In this document: piece by piece, positions 1-6,879 of the stretch
How positions within the stretch are numbered: the stretch's first letter is position 1
How the letters are laid out: each line of letters starts with the position of its first letter
Assembly: GCA_964642855.1 (NCBI GenBank)
Contig: CAZXSK010000044.1
Span: 1 to 34,777, forward strand
Length of the DNA stretch: 34,777 bases
Direction of reading: 5' to 3'
From: CAZXSK01 sp964642855
GTDB lineage: Bacteria > Planctomycetota > Phycisphaerae > SM23-33
Position numbers and translations under genes: made by a program
The notes under the pieces: model-generated
Told to the model about the DNA's origin: nothing
Databases searched by the model: none
The model's input: only the letters and a program-made list of their open reading frames with translations

Positions 1-12
1 AGGTGACTGTAA

Positions 13-52
13 CCCCGCATCCGGGGGGCGTCAAGTCTCGGAGTCAAGAGAC
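13..52 (-). terminator. Weak hairpins downstream of the M55 gene
   Basis: Two short inverted repeats lie just past the stop of the minus-strand M55 gene: CCCCG/CGGGG (13-17 with 22-26, 4-nt loop) and GTCTC/GAGAC (35-39 with 48-52). Read on the minus strand, the GC hairpin is followed by TTACAG rather than a run of T, so a rho-independent terminator is only possible. No gene is seen in bases 1-85. Confidence 0.25.
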
Positions 53-85
53 CAGCCTGCCGTTGAGAGGTACCGCTTCGGAAGA

Positions 86-871
86 TCAGCAGGCGTAGTG
101 GCGCATGTCGGAAAGGGTGGTGCGGATGGACTTCGGGCCCGCGAGCGACCAGCCGCGTCGGCCGAGGCTGGCCTTGAGAGCCTGGCGGATCTTCTTGAAG
201 CGGTACTCCAGCCTCACCGGCGAGTCGAACGTGAAGGTCTGCATTTCGTCTAGACGGCCGAGGGCGCGCCCAACGCCCCGATAGATTTCCTCCGCTGCAG
301 CGGCGGGGTGCTTGCTGAAGGCTCCGTGGTTGCTCACGCCGCGCTTGGTGCAGACGGTTTCGATCCAGGGCATGAACCGGCGGGCCTCTTCGCAACCTCT
401 TGTGCAGGTGGCGGTGAAGATGACAGGCACGCCGTATGCTCCCGCGACGGCCGCATCGAGGGCCATTTCGCCGACGGGTGTCCCGTTGGCGGAAATCTGC
501 GCGTAAGCATCGGGCGAGTAGGTGTGCGCCAGCACGCCGTCGGGCGTTCCCTCCATGGGGTGATAGCCGATCATGATCGCCGCGTCGAAGCCGTCTTCGA
601 TGCCCGGCCAGCGGTGGTCGAACCCGGTGCCCAAGGCTACGTCGACGCGCGGGTCGAGCTGCTCGTAATGGAGATTGGCTCCCAGGCCGTGATTGTCCCA
701 GACCAGCACGCGATCGGCGCCGGCGTCGAACAGGGCGCGAGCGGCGGCGTCTGCCTCGCGGGTGGCCTGGGTCTTGGCCCAGGGGAAGTCGCGGGAGAAG
801 CTCAGGCTCCTGCCCGGGTCGCCGACGACGCAGGCCAGGCCGTCGCAGTCCACACCGATGATGAAGTCCAT
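86..871 (-). CDS. M55 family D-aminopeptidase-like metallopeptidase (DppA-like)
   Basis: This 261-aa protein matches the M55 (DppA) family, decameric zinc aminopeptidases that release N-terminal D-amino acids from short peptides. The family metal and catalytic positions can be followed in order: D8 in the N-terminal 'VDCDG', H61 in 'DNHG', H104 in 'GYHP', H116 in 'LAHTYS' and E135 in 'VGEM'. The second N-terminal ligand, usually Glu (D-x-E-G), is Asp here (D10). Length is close to Bacillus DppA. There is no signal peptide, so it should be cytoplasmic. The start is supported by AAAGGA upstream of the ATG. It lies 141 nt downstream of an oxidoreductase on the same strand, with which it may be co-transcribed. 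The fold assignment is firm; the true substrate is unknown, since M55 members may act on D-amino acid peptides or cell-wall fragments. Confidence 0.88.
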   Translation of the reverse strand: MDFIIGVDCDGLACVVGDPGRSLSFSRDFPWAKTQATREADAAARALFDAGADRVLVWDNHGLGANLHYEQLDPRVDVALGTGFDHRWPGIEDGFDAAIMIGYHPMEGTPDGVLAHTYSPDAYAQISANGTPVGEMALDAAVAGAYGVPVIFTATCTRGCEEARRFMPWIETVCTKRGVSNHGAFSKHPAAAAEEIYRGVGRALGRLDEMQTFTFDSPVRLEYRFKKIRQALKASLGRRGWSLAGPKSIRTTLSDMRHYAC

Positions 872-1012
872 GGCTGTCCTTTCGGTGAGCGAACAACCGA
901 CACTCTACCGCGCCTCGGCGCAACAGGGAAGCCGGCGTCGGCGCTGCTCATCGGGGCTGGTCGCCTCGTACGCGCCGGCGAATTTCCCCGGCCACGCGCT
1001 GTCCCGCTAACG

Positions 1013-2125
1013 TCAGTTTGCCAGGGTGTCGGCTGCTTCGGCGAGGGCGACGGCCTCGCGGCCATTCTGTTCGCCGACGGTGCGCTCATGGCCGGGGTCG
1101 CCGATGTAGGCCAGTTGATCCTCCATGAGCTTCCGTACGCTGTCGGAGTAGACCTCCTGCTTGTCGGGGTTGGGACACCAGGACAGGCGGATGCGGCGGT
1201 TGACCTGGCGCTTTTTGCCTCGAGAGAGGGGCGATTCCTGCGAGCCCTGGAGCTGCTCGACGCTTTCGATCTCGGCGCCGGGGCAGGCGTCGAGCAGAAG
1301 CTTCTGCGATTTGTCATCGACGGCTGCGTCGATCGACAGCGACAGCGGAATCCAGCCAAACACGCGGACGTCTCCGAGTTCGCAGACCATCCGGTGATCG
1401 GTGCGGTCCATGGCGAGCAGTTGATCGAAGCCGTGATAGTGGCTGACCAGAGCGCCGTTATCGTGCCGCACCAGGCAGGTGACACGGTCTTCCTGCGTTG
1501 TTCCTTCGCGGACCTCGGTATCGGCTGTCACGACCTTGCCGTCGCCCAGCCAGTAGCGATAGAGGTCGAAGAAGTGCACGCCGTGCTCAATGAAGATCCC
1601 GCCGCTGACGCTCTTGTCCCAGAACCAGTGATCGGGCCCTAGATTCGAGTCGGCCGCTGCGTTCTGAAGCCGGGCCGAGAGCACCTGCCCCAGCGCGCCG
1701 GTATCCAGGATGCGCTTGACCGCGTCGGTGACCTGGTTGTGGCGAAGAACGAAGTTGACGGGGCAGATTCGGTCTGCCTTCCGGGCGGCTGTGAGCATTT
1801 CATCGGCTTGGGCAGTGGTCATCGCCAGGGGTTTTTCGCAGAGCACATGCTTGCCCGCGTCGAGGGCTTTGAGCACCAGTTCGTGGTGGCTGGAGGGCGG
1901 GGTGGCCAGGTGCACGAAATCCACGTCGGGGTGGTTGATGAGCTCGTCTGCCGAGCCGAGGGACTGGGCGGAGTACTTCTGCGCGACGTTGTCGGCGAGT
2001 TCCTTGCGGAGGTCGGCGACGGCGACGGGCTTGAGCCCCTCCAGCGTGGAATAGGTGGTCATGCAGAAGTCGCCGAAGGCACCGGCGCCGACGAGTCCGA
2101 GTCCGAGAGGTTGCATCTTGCTCAT
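1013..2125 (-). CDS. Gfo/Idh/MocA family NAD(P)-dependent oxidoreductase
   Basis: A 370-aa dehydrogenase of the glucose-fructose/inositol oxidoreductase family, which oxidises or reduces sugars and related polyols with NAD(P). The N-terminal Rossmann fold has GAGAFG at residues 13-18. The family EKP motif is at 97-99 ('CEKPLAM'). The C-terminal half-barrel has the substrate-side signature 'GGIFIEHGVHFFD' (175-187), with H184 and D187 in the usual places and E180 where many members have Asp. The frame is open upstream to 2269, but the ATG at 2125 is preferred because it has GGAAGGA at a proper distance and puts the Rossmann strand at the N-terminus. There is no signal peptide. It is divergent from secA and upstream of the M55 gene. 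The substrate cannot be told from sequence. Confidence 0.9.
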   Translation of the reverse strand: MSKMQPLGLGLVGAGAFGDFCMTTYSTLEGLKPVAVADLRKELADNVAQKYSAQSLGSADELINHPDVDFVHLATPPSSHHELVLKALDAGKHVLCEKPLAMTTAQADEMLTAARKADRICPVNFVLRHNQVTDAVKRILDTGALGQVLSARLQNAAADSNLGPDHWFWDKSVSGGIFIEHGVHFFDLYRYWLGDGKVVTADTEVREGTTQEDRVTCLVRHDNGALVSHYHGFDQLLAMDRTDHRMVCELGDVRVFGWIPLSLSIDAAVDDKSQKLLLDACPGAEIESVEQLQGSQESPLSRGKKRQVNRRIRLSWCPNPDKQEVYSDSVRKLMEDQLAYIGDPGHERTVGEQNGREAVALAEAADTLAN

Positions 2126-2164
2126 GTCTGGTCCTTCCAGGGGTCTGCAGGTCCGCCGGCGCGC

Positions 2165-2194
2165 TTGACTTGCCATCGCCGGGCGTGCGATACT
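2165..2194 (+). promoter_or_regulatory. Probable sigma70-type promoter of secA
   Basis: TTGACT (2165-2170) and GATACT (2189-2194) are separated by 18 bp in the divergent region upstream of secA. Both hexamers are close to the -35 and -10 consensus, and the predicted start near 2201 leaves a leader of about 125 nt. Confidence 0.55.
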
Positions 2195-2240
2195 TGTGGG
2201 ACTATCGGCCGGTCGGGGGGCCGAACTTGACGCCCCCTCA

Positions 2241-2263
2241 CGGCTTGGTGTCCACGTAAGCCG
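2241..2263 (+). promoter_or_regulatory. Hairpin in the secA leader
   Basis: CGGCTT (2241-2246) is a perfect complement of AAGCCG (2258-2263), with an 11-nt loop, about 60 nt before the chosen secA start. A GC-rich block that could also pair (2205-2236, with GGGGGG and CCCCC runs) precedes it. Leader control of secA is known in other bacteria (SecM in E. coli), but no leader peptide is evident here, so a role is only a possibility. Confidence 0.3.
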
Positions 2264-2326
2264 GTTCACAGGGCCTTGCGTAAGGAAGCGGCAAGCTTCC
2301 GCGCGACGGCCAGTTACAGGAAGTCT

Positions 2327-5300
2327 ATGCTGAAACTACTTCGATATCTATTCCTGAAGCTCATCGGCGGAACGCGGAACGAGCGCATTGTCCGTCATCG
2401 CCTGAAATTCATCGCCGAGAAGGTCAACCCGTTGGAGGATCGCGTTCGCTCCCTGAGCGAGGAGCAGTTGCGGGAGGCGTCGCTGGAACTCCGGCGTCGT
2501 CGGCTGGACGGCGAGGACCGTGAGGCGGTCCTGCCCGAGGCGTTCGCGCTGATCCGCGAGGCGTCCCGGCGGGTCCGCAACCACCGCCAGTTCGACGTCC
2601 AGCTGGTGGCGGGCATGGTGCTCGACGATGGTGCCATCGCCGAGGAAGCCACCGGCGAGGGCAAGACCATCGCCTGCTACCCGGCGATCTACATGGCCTG
2701 GCTGGAGGGAATGCACACCCACGTGATCACGACCAACGATGTGCTGGTCAAGCGTGACGCGGAGTTTGCCGGGCCGATCTTCGAGCTGCTCGGGGCGACG
2801 GTGGGGTACATCCAGCAGGAGATGAGGCCGTCGCAGCGCAAGCCAATGTACGCCTGCGACGTGACCTACGGGACCAACAGCGAATTCGGCTTCGATTACC
2901 TGCGCGACAACATGAAGCTCTCAGTCGACGAGCAGGTGCAGGGCCCGCTGGACTTCGCGATCATCGACGAGGTCGACAGCATCCTGATCGACGAAGCCCG
3001 GACCCCGCTGATCATTTCGGGCCCGTCCAGCGGCAGCACCGATAAGTACCGCAAGGCCGACGCCGTCGCGCGGGAAGTCATCGGCCGCCACCAGCCGTGG
3101 GATCGGGCGAACCGCAAGGTCGAGTCGCTGCAGCAGCGGATCAAGGCGCTGGAGGGCGAGCTGGACAACGCCGACGGCGACGCGGAGCGCAAGAAGCTGC
3201 GCTCCGAGATCGAACAGGCCGGGGACCAGCTCGAGCAGGCCGAGGAGGAACTCGACCGCCACCCGAAGCTCTACGAAGTGGAGATGGACAAGAAGAGCGT
3301 CCACATGACCCACGAAGGGGTGGGAGTCGCCCAGGAAGCCGCCGGGGTGGGCAGCTTCTACGTAGGGGCGAACATGGAGTGGCCGCACCTGATGGGTCAG
3401 GCGCTGCGTGCCCATATCGTCTACGAGAAGGACACCGACTACATCGTCCGCGACGGGAAGGTCGTGATCGTCGACCAGTTCACCGGGCGGATCATGGAAG
3501 GGCGGGAATGGTCGGACGGGCTTCACCAGGCCGTCGAGGCCAAGGAGCGCGTGCAGGTCAAGGAAGAGAACCAGACGCTCGCGACGATCACGATCCAGAA
3601 CTTCTTCAAGATGTACCGCAAGCTTTCGGGCATGACGGGCACGGCGATGACCGAGGCGGGCGAGTTCATGAAGATCTACGGCCTGGACTGCGTGGCGGTG
3701 AAGACGCACCGGCCGGTCAACCGCGTGGATCATGAAGACCGGATCTACTCGGAGGTCGAGGGCAAGCATAAGTCGATCGTCGAGGAGATCCGCTACTACA
3801 GCCGGGAGCTGCAGAGGCCCGTGCTGGTGGGTACCACCAGCATCGAGAAATCCGAGGCGATTGCCGAGGCGCTGCAGAAGAACTACGGCATCGAGCACCA
3901 GGTGCTCAACGGCCGGCCCGAGAACGCGGCGCGGGAGCTGGACATCGTTGCCTACGCCGGCCAGCGCGTGCCCCTCAAGCGGGGCGACAAGAAGCTGGTG
4001 GGCATGGTGACGATCGCGACGAACATGGCCGGTCGCGGCACGGACATCAAGCTTGGGCCCGGCGTGGTGTACGAGCATTGCAAGGTGCCCTCCGACGAGA
4101 AGCTCGCGGAGCTGGGCGTGGAGCCAGAATCGCTGTACCCGGCCGGGGTGAGCAAGTGCTGCATCGCCTGTGAGCAGTACGACCCGGCAACCGCCTGCGC
4201 GCACTGTTTCAAGCCGAAGCTCGACAAGGCATTCCCCGATAAGGGCAGGACGAAGTGTCGGGAAGAAGTGCCCTGCGGGCTTCACATCGTGGGTACCGAG
4301 CGTCATGAGGCGCGGCGGATCGACAACCAGCTTCGAGGCCGGGCCGGTCGGCAGGGCGATCCGGGATCCAGCCGGTTCTTCCTGTCGCTGCGGGACGAGC
4401 TGATCAGCATTTTCGCCGGCGAGTGGATGCTCAAGGTCCTGGGGTGGCTTGGGCTCACGGGCGATGCGTCGATCGAGGACAAGCGCATTACCAAGGGCAT
4501 CGAGCGGGCCCAGAAGAAGGTCGAGGAGCGGAACTTCGAGATCCGCAAGAACCTGCTGGAGTACGACGAGATCATGGACCACCAGCGCCATGCGTTCTAC
4601 TCCCAGCGGCAGCAGATCCTGGAAGGGCGGGGCCTGGAAGGCCTGGTCATGGAGATGGTCGCAGAGTCGGTCGAGGAGGCGGCCTACAGCTATCTCGATG
4701 GCAACTATCCCCAGCGATGCATCGCCGAGTGGGCGAGGCAGAACCTGCAGGCCGCTGTCGAAGACGGGCAGGTTCGCGCCTCGTCGATGGAGGAACTGGA
4801 GGAACTGCAGGACAGTTTGCGGTCGGCAGCCAAGGACGAAGCGGAAAGCACGATCTCTATTACCCTCGGCGAGTACATGGACCCCGATGCCGACGCGCGG
4901 GAGTGGGACCTTCGAGGCCTGAGCGGCTGGGCGATGAGCCGGTTTCGCGTGCAGCTTTCTCAGAACCAGTTGCGGAAGATGTCGCCCGACGAGGTCCAGG
5001 AGAAGCTCGTGGAGGCGGCGTGCGAACAGATCGACCGGATCGACCTGACGCCGCTGAATCAGTATCTCCAGCCCAACTTCGCGATGACGTCGTTCGCGCA
5101 GTGGGCGGAGTCGAAGTTCGAGGTATCCCTGTCGGCCGACGAGCTGACCGACTCGCCCAAGCCGGCCGCCGACGCCGTCATGCAGAAGGTCTATGAAGCG
5201 TACGAGACGCGGGAGATCGAGTACCCCGTCCAGCACGCGATGGACATGACGATCATCCAGGCGGGTCCGGAGAACGCCTATGCGGCCGAGTCACTGGCCG

Positions 5301-6028
5301 GCTGGGCGAACCGTAAGTACGGCGCAGACTTCACAGTCGAGGATATCCTCGGCCGGGAGCCGCGCGAGGTGTACCGGGCGATTCTCGCCGAGGCGCGGCC
5401 GTGGGCGTCGGACGAGAGGCTCCGCGAATCGATCCGGGATCGTCTCGGCCAGTCGCCGGACGTGGAACCGGCGATCGAACTGGCGAAGAACCGGTTCGAC
5501 ACGGAGCTGTCGCCCGAGGATTTCGACGGCCAGGACGTGATGGACAAGCTGGTGAAGGTGGGTCGGGCGTTTCTGCGTCGGGAGATGACGGCGCTGGAGC
5601 GGTTCGTCTTGCTGCAGATCTACGACAGCTCGTGGAAGGACCACCTGCTGAGCATGGACCACCTTCGCGACGCGATCGGCCTGCGGACGTTTGCCGAGCA
5701 GGACCCGCGAGTGGCCTACAAACGCGAGGGTTCGGGGCTGTTCCAGCAGATGCTCCAGGGCATCCGCGACAAGGTGACGGACATGATCTTCAAGGTCCGC
5801 CTGTCGCCCGAGGCGGAGATGGCCAGCGTCTACCAGGTATCCGACGCGGTCCACGAGCAGTTGCAGGGATACGATCACCTTGCCCAGGACATGGCCGCCC
5901 AGCAGCAGGCTGCCGAGCCGACGAAGGTCAAGCAGATCGTCCGGGATGTGCCCAAGGTAGGCCGCAACGACCCGTGCCCGTGCGGCAGCGGGAAGAAGTA
6001 CAAGAAATGCTGTGGCCGCCCGAGCTAG
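2327..6028 (+). CDS. secA: Protein translocase ATPase SecA, expanded form
   Basis: SecA is the motor ATPase that drives unfolded proteins through SecYEG. Seen here: 'FDVQLVAGMVL' before Walker A GEGKT (110-114), DEVD (214-217), 'MAGRGTDIKLG', 'GTERHEARRIDNQLRGRAGRQGDPGSSRF', 'WKDHLLSMDHLR' of the scaffold helix, and a C-terminal SEC-C zinc motif with C1217, C1219, C1228 and C1229. At 1233 aa it is some 330-400 aa longer than usual. The extra length comes from a charged coiled-coil insert (about 262-312), a Cys-rich insert in the second nucleotide-binding domain (C585, C611, C612, C615, C624, C627, C644, C650, including two CxxC knuckles), and a repeated helical-wing-type segment (about 795-1075). 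ATG 2327 is chosen over 2276 because the SecA N-terminus aligns there and AGGA precedes it. SEC-C genes follow directly. Confidence 0.97.
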   Translation: MLKLLRYLFLKLIGGTRNERIVRHRLKFIAEKVNPLEDRVRSLSEEQLREASLELRRRRLDGEDREAVLPEAFALIREASRRVRNHRQFDVQLVAGMVLDDGAIAEEATGEGKTIACYPAIYMAWLEGMHTHVITTNDVLVKRDAEFAGPIFELLGATVGYIQQEMRPSQRKPMYACDVTYGTNSEFGFDYLRDNMKLSVDEQVQGPLDFAIIDEVDSILIDEARTPLIISGPSSGSTDKYRKADAVAREVIGRHQPWDRANRKVESLQQRIKALEGELDNADGDAERKKLRSEIEQAGDQLEQAEEELDRHPKLYEVEMDKKSVHMTHEGVGVAQEAAGVGSFYVGANMEWPHLMGQALRAHIVYEKDTDYIVRDGKVVIVDQFTGRIMEGREWSDGLHQAVEAKERVQVKEENQTLATITIQNFFKMYRKLSGMTGTAMTEAGEFMKIYGLDCVAVKTHRPVNRVDHEDRIYSEVEGKHKSIVEEIRYYSRELQRPVLVGTTSIEKSEAIAEALQKNYGIEHQVLNGRPENAARELDIVAYAGQRVPLKRGDKKLVGMVTIATNMAGRGTDIKLGPGVVYEHCKVPSDEKLAELGVEPESLYPAGVSKCCIACEQYDPATACAHCFKPKLDKAFPDKGRTKCREEVPCGLHIVGTERHEARRIDNQLRGRAGRQGDPGSSRFFLSLRDELISIFAGEWMLKVLGWLGLTGDASIEDKRITKGIERAQKKVEERNFEIRKNLLEYDEIMDHQRHAFYSQRQQILEGRGLEGLVMEMVAESVEEAAYSYLDGNYPQRCIAEWARQNLQAAVEDGQVRASSMEELEELQDSLRSAAKDEAESTISITLGEYMDPDADAREWDLRGLSGWAMSRFRVQLSQNQLRKMSPDEVQEKLVEAACEQIDRIDLTPLNQYLQPNFAMTSFAQWAESKFEVSLSADELTDSPKPAADAVMQKVYEAYETREIEYPVQHAMDMTIIQAGPENAYAAESLAGWANRKYGADFTVEDILGREPREVYRAILAEARPWASDERLRESIRDRLGQSPDVEPAIELAKNRFDTELSPEDFDGQDVMDKLVKVGRAFLRREMTALERFVLLQIYDSSWKDHLLSMDHLRDAIGLRTFAEQDPRVAYKREGSGLFQQMLQGIRDKVTDMIFKVRLSPEAEMASVYQVSDAVHEQLQGYDHLAQDMAAQQQAAEPTKVKQIVRDVPKVGRNDPCPCGSGKKYKKCCGRPS
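4715..5562 (+). repeat. Protein-level repeats inside SecA (4-5 units)
   Basis: Within secA, a motif of the type W-A-x3/4-F/Y-x3-L-S-x3-L recurs: 'EWARQNL' (W802), 'GWAMSRFRVQLS' (W868), 'QWAESKFEVSLS' (W926), 'GWANRKYGADFT' (W993), and a degenerate 'LAKNRFDTELS' (L1052). Units are 58-67 residues apart. The W868 unit, preceded by 'EWDLRGL', most resembles the single copy in ordinary SecA ('WDIPGL' in E. coli). I infer internal duplication of this helical segment; the DNA repeats themselves have diverged. Confidence 0.6.
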
Positions 6029-6044
6029 ACGGCAGGAGCGAACG

Positions 6045-6350
6045 ATGGCAGCGGATCAGTTTGGCGAGCGGTACACTCGCAAGCAGAAGAATAAGAAGCT
6101 CTCGGACCTCTCCCGCAGCGGCATGACGCCCGAGGAGATCGCCGAGGAGGAGCAGATCCTTCGGGACGCGCCGAAGGTCGAGCCCATCAAGGCCGGCGAC
6201 GAGCCCGGGCGGAACGATCCGTGCCCGTGCGGCAGCGGCAGGAAGTACAAGAAGTGCTGCTGGGGCAAGAAGGACCCTGGCGGCAGGAAGGAAGGCGGCG
6301 GGCTGCTGGGCGCGATCAAGCGCAAGCTCTCCGGCGACGAGGGCGAGTAG
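6045..6350 (+). CDS. SEC-C motif protein, 101 aa
   Basis: A small basic protein with one recognisable module, a SEC-C zinc (or iron)-binding motif at residues 60-72 ('CPCGSGRKYKKCC'; C60, C62, C71, C72), nearly identical to the end of the SecA just upstream. The N-terminal half (residues 10-45) is charged and probably helical; the tail (75-101) is Gly- and Lys-rich. ATG 6045 has AGGAG six nt upstream and begins 16 nt after the secA stop, so co-transcription is very likely. In other bacteria SEC-C modules help SecA contact SecB, lipids or ribosomes. A role as a stand-alone SecA or ribosome adaptor is an inference from motif and position. No signal peptide or membrane segment. Confidence 0.85.
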   Translation: MAADQFGERYTRKQKNKKLSDLSRSGMTPEEIAEEEQILRDAPKVEPIKAGDEPGRNDPCPCGSGRKYKKCCWGKKDPGGRKEGGGLLGAIKRKLSGDEGE

Positions 6351-6373
6351 ATCCTTCAGAAGGAGGATATGCG

Positions 6374-6574
6374 ATGCTGATGGTGCATACCGACGAAGTG
6401 GTCGTTCTGCTGTTGGCGATGGGCACGGCCATCGGTCTGGGGGTTCTGTGGCTGCTGGTTCGGATCGCTCGCGGAATTGAGCGGCTGGCCGGGGGCATGT
6501 GGGAGACGTCCCGCGCGATCGACCGCTTGAGAAAACGGCAGGGCGGGGAGGAATCCGGCGGCTCCGTGCGTTAG
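6374..6574 (+). CDS. Small single-pass membrane protein, 66 aa, unknown
   Basis: A 66-aa peptide with one hydrophobic helix (about residues 9-29, 'VVVLLLAMGTAIGLGVLWLLV') followed by a basic amphipathic tail rich in Arg and Lys. It would be an inner-membrane protein with the C-terminus in the cytoplasm by the positive-inside rule. The start is well supported: AGGAGG lies seven nt before the ATG. It sits 23 nt after the first SEC-C gene and upstream of a second one, so it is part of the secA cluster. I do not recognise a family. It could be a small accessory of the translocase, but nothing in its sequence proves that. Confidence 0.65.
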   Translation: MLMVHTDEVVVLLLAMGTAIGLGVLWLLVRIARGIERLAGGMWETSRAIDRLRKRQGGEESGGSVR

Positions 6575-6598
6575 AATGCCGGAACGCAAAGTAGGCCC

Positions 6599-6633
6599 GG
6601 AACGATTGGACATCCGAAGCGAACCTTCGTTCC
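6599..6633 (+). promoter_or_regulatory. Inverted repeats before the second SEC-C gene
   Basis: GGAACGA (6599-6605) and TCGTTCC (6627-6633) are perfect complements around a 21-nt interval that itself holds CGAAG/CTTCG (6615-6619 with 6625-6629). There is no T-run after it. It could be an RNA structure between genes of the cluster or an operator. Confidence 0.3.
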
Positions 6634-6651
6634 AAGAAAGCGAGGCCTGCC

Positions 6652-6840
6652 ATGAAGGCCGACGAAAAAGCCACGACCGAACAACGGGCTGAGCACTCCC
6701 CTCAGCAGGGCGCTCAGCAGGTGGTCCCCTACGAACAGGAAACGATGCATTGGTGGAGCCGATGTCCGTGCGGCACGGGCCTGCGGTTCTCTCGATGCTG
6801 TGGCCGCTCGGGCGGGGACGTGTGCGACTACAAGGACTAG
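6652..6840 (+). CDS. SEC-C-like miniprotein, 62 aa
   Basis: A 62-aa protein with a polar Gln/Glu-rich first half and a C-x-C-x8-C-C motif at residues 38-50 ('CPCGTGLRFSRCC'), the SEC-C spacing, plus an extra Cys at 58. Two Trp (34, 35) precede the motif. It is the third SEC-C-type module within 900 nt, after the SecA tail and the 101-aa protein. GAGG lies six nt before the ATG. The real motif in the correct frame argues that it is a gene despite its size. Metal binding is inferred from the family; the partner is unknown. Confidence 0.7.
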   Translation: MKADEKATTEQRAEHSPQQGAQQVVPYEQETMHWWSRCPCGTGLRFSRCCGRSGGDVCDYKD

Positions 6841-6842
6841 GC

Positions 6843-6858
6843 GAGCCCTGATGGGCTC
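6843..6858 (+). promoter_or_regulatory. Small perfect hairpin just before carA
   Basis: GAGCCC (6843-6848), loop TGAT, GGGCTC (6853-6858). It begins two nt after the stop of the SEC-C miniprotein and ends 21 nt before the carA ATG. There is no T-tract, so it is more likely a leader or intercistronic structure than a terminator. Confidence 0.35.
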
Positions 6859-6879
6859 AGGACAGGCAGCGGGACGAGC

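Noticed and set aside
308..1642. A 444-codon plus-strand frame across the M55 and oxidoreductase genes
   Set aside because: It spans two real genes and their intergenic space on the other strand; no family motif.
2921..5236. A 771-codon open frame antisense to secA
   Set aside because: Leu/Arg/Val-rich translation with no recognisable motif; the opposite strand is clearly secA.
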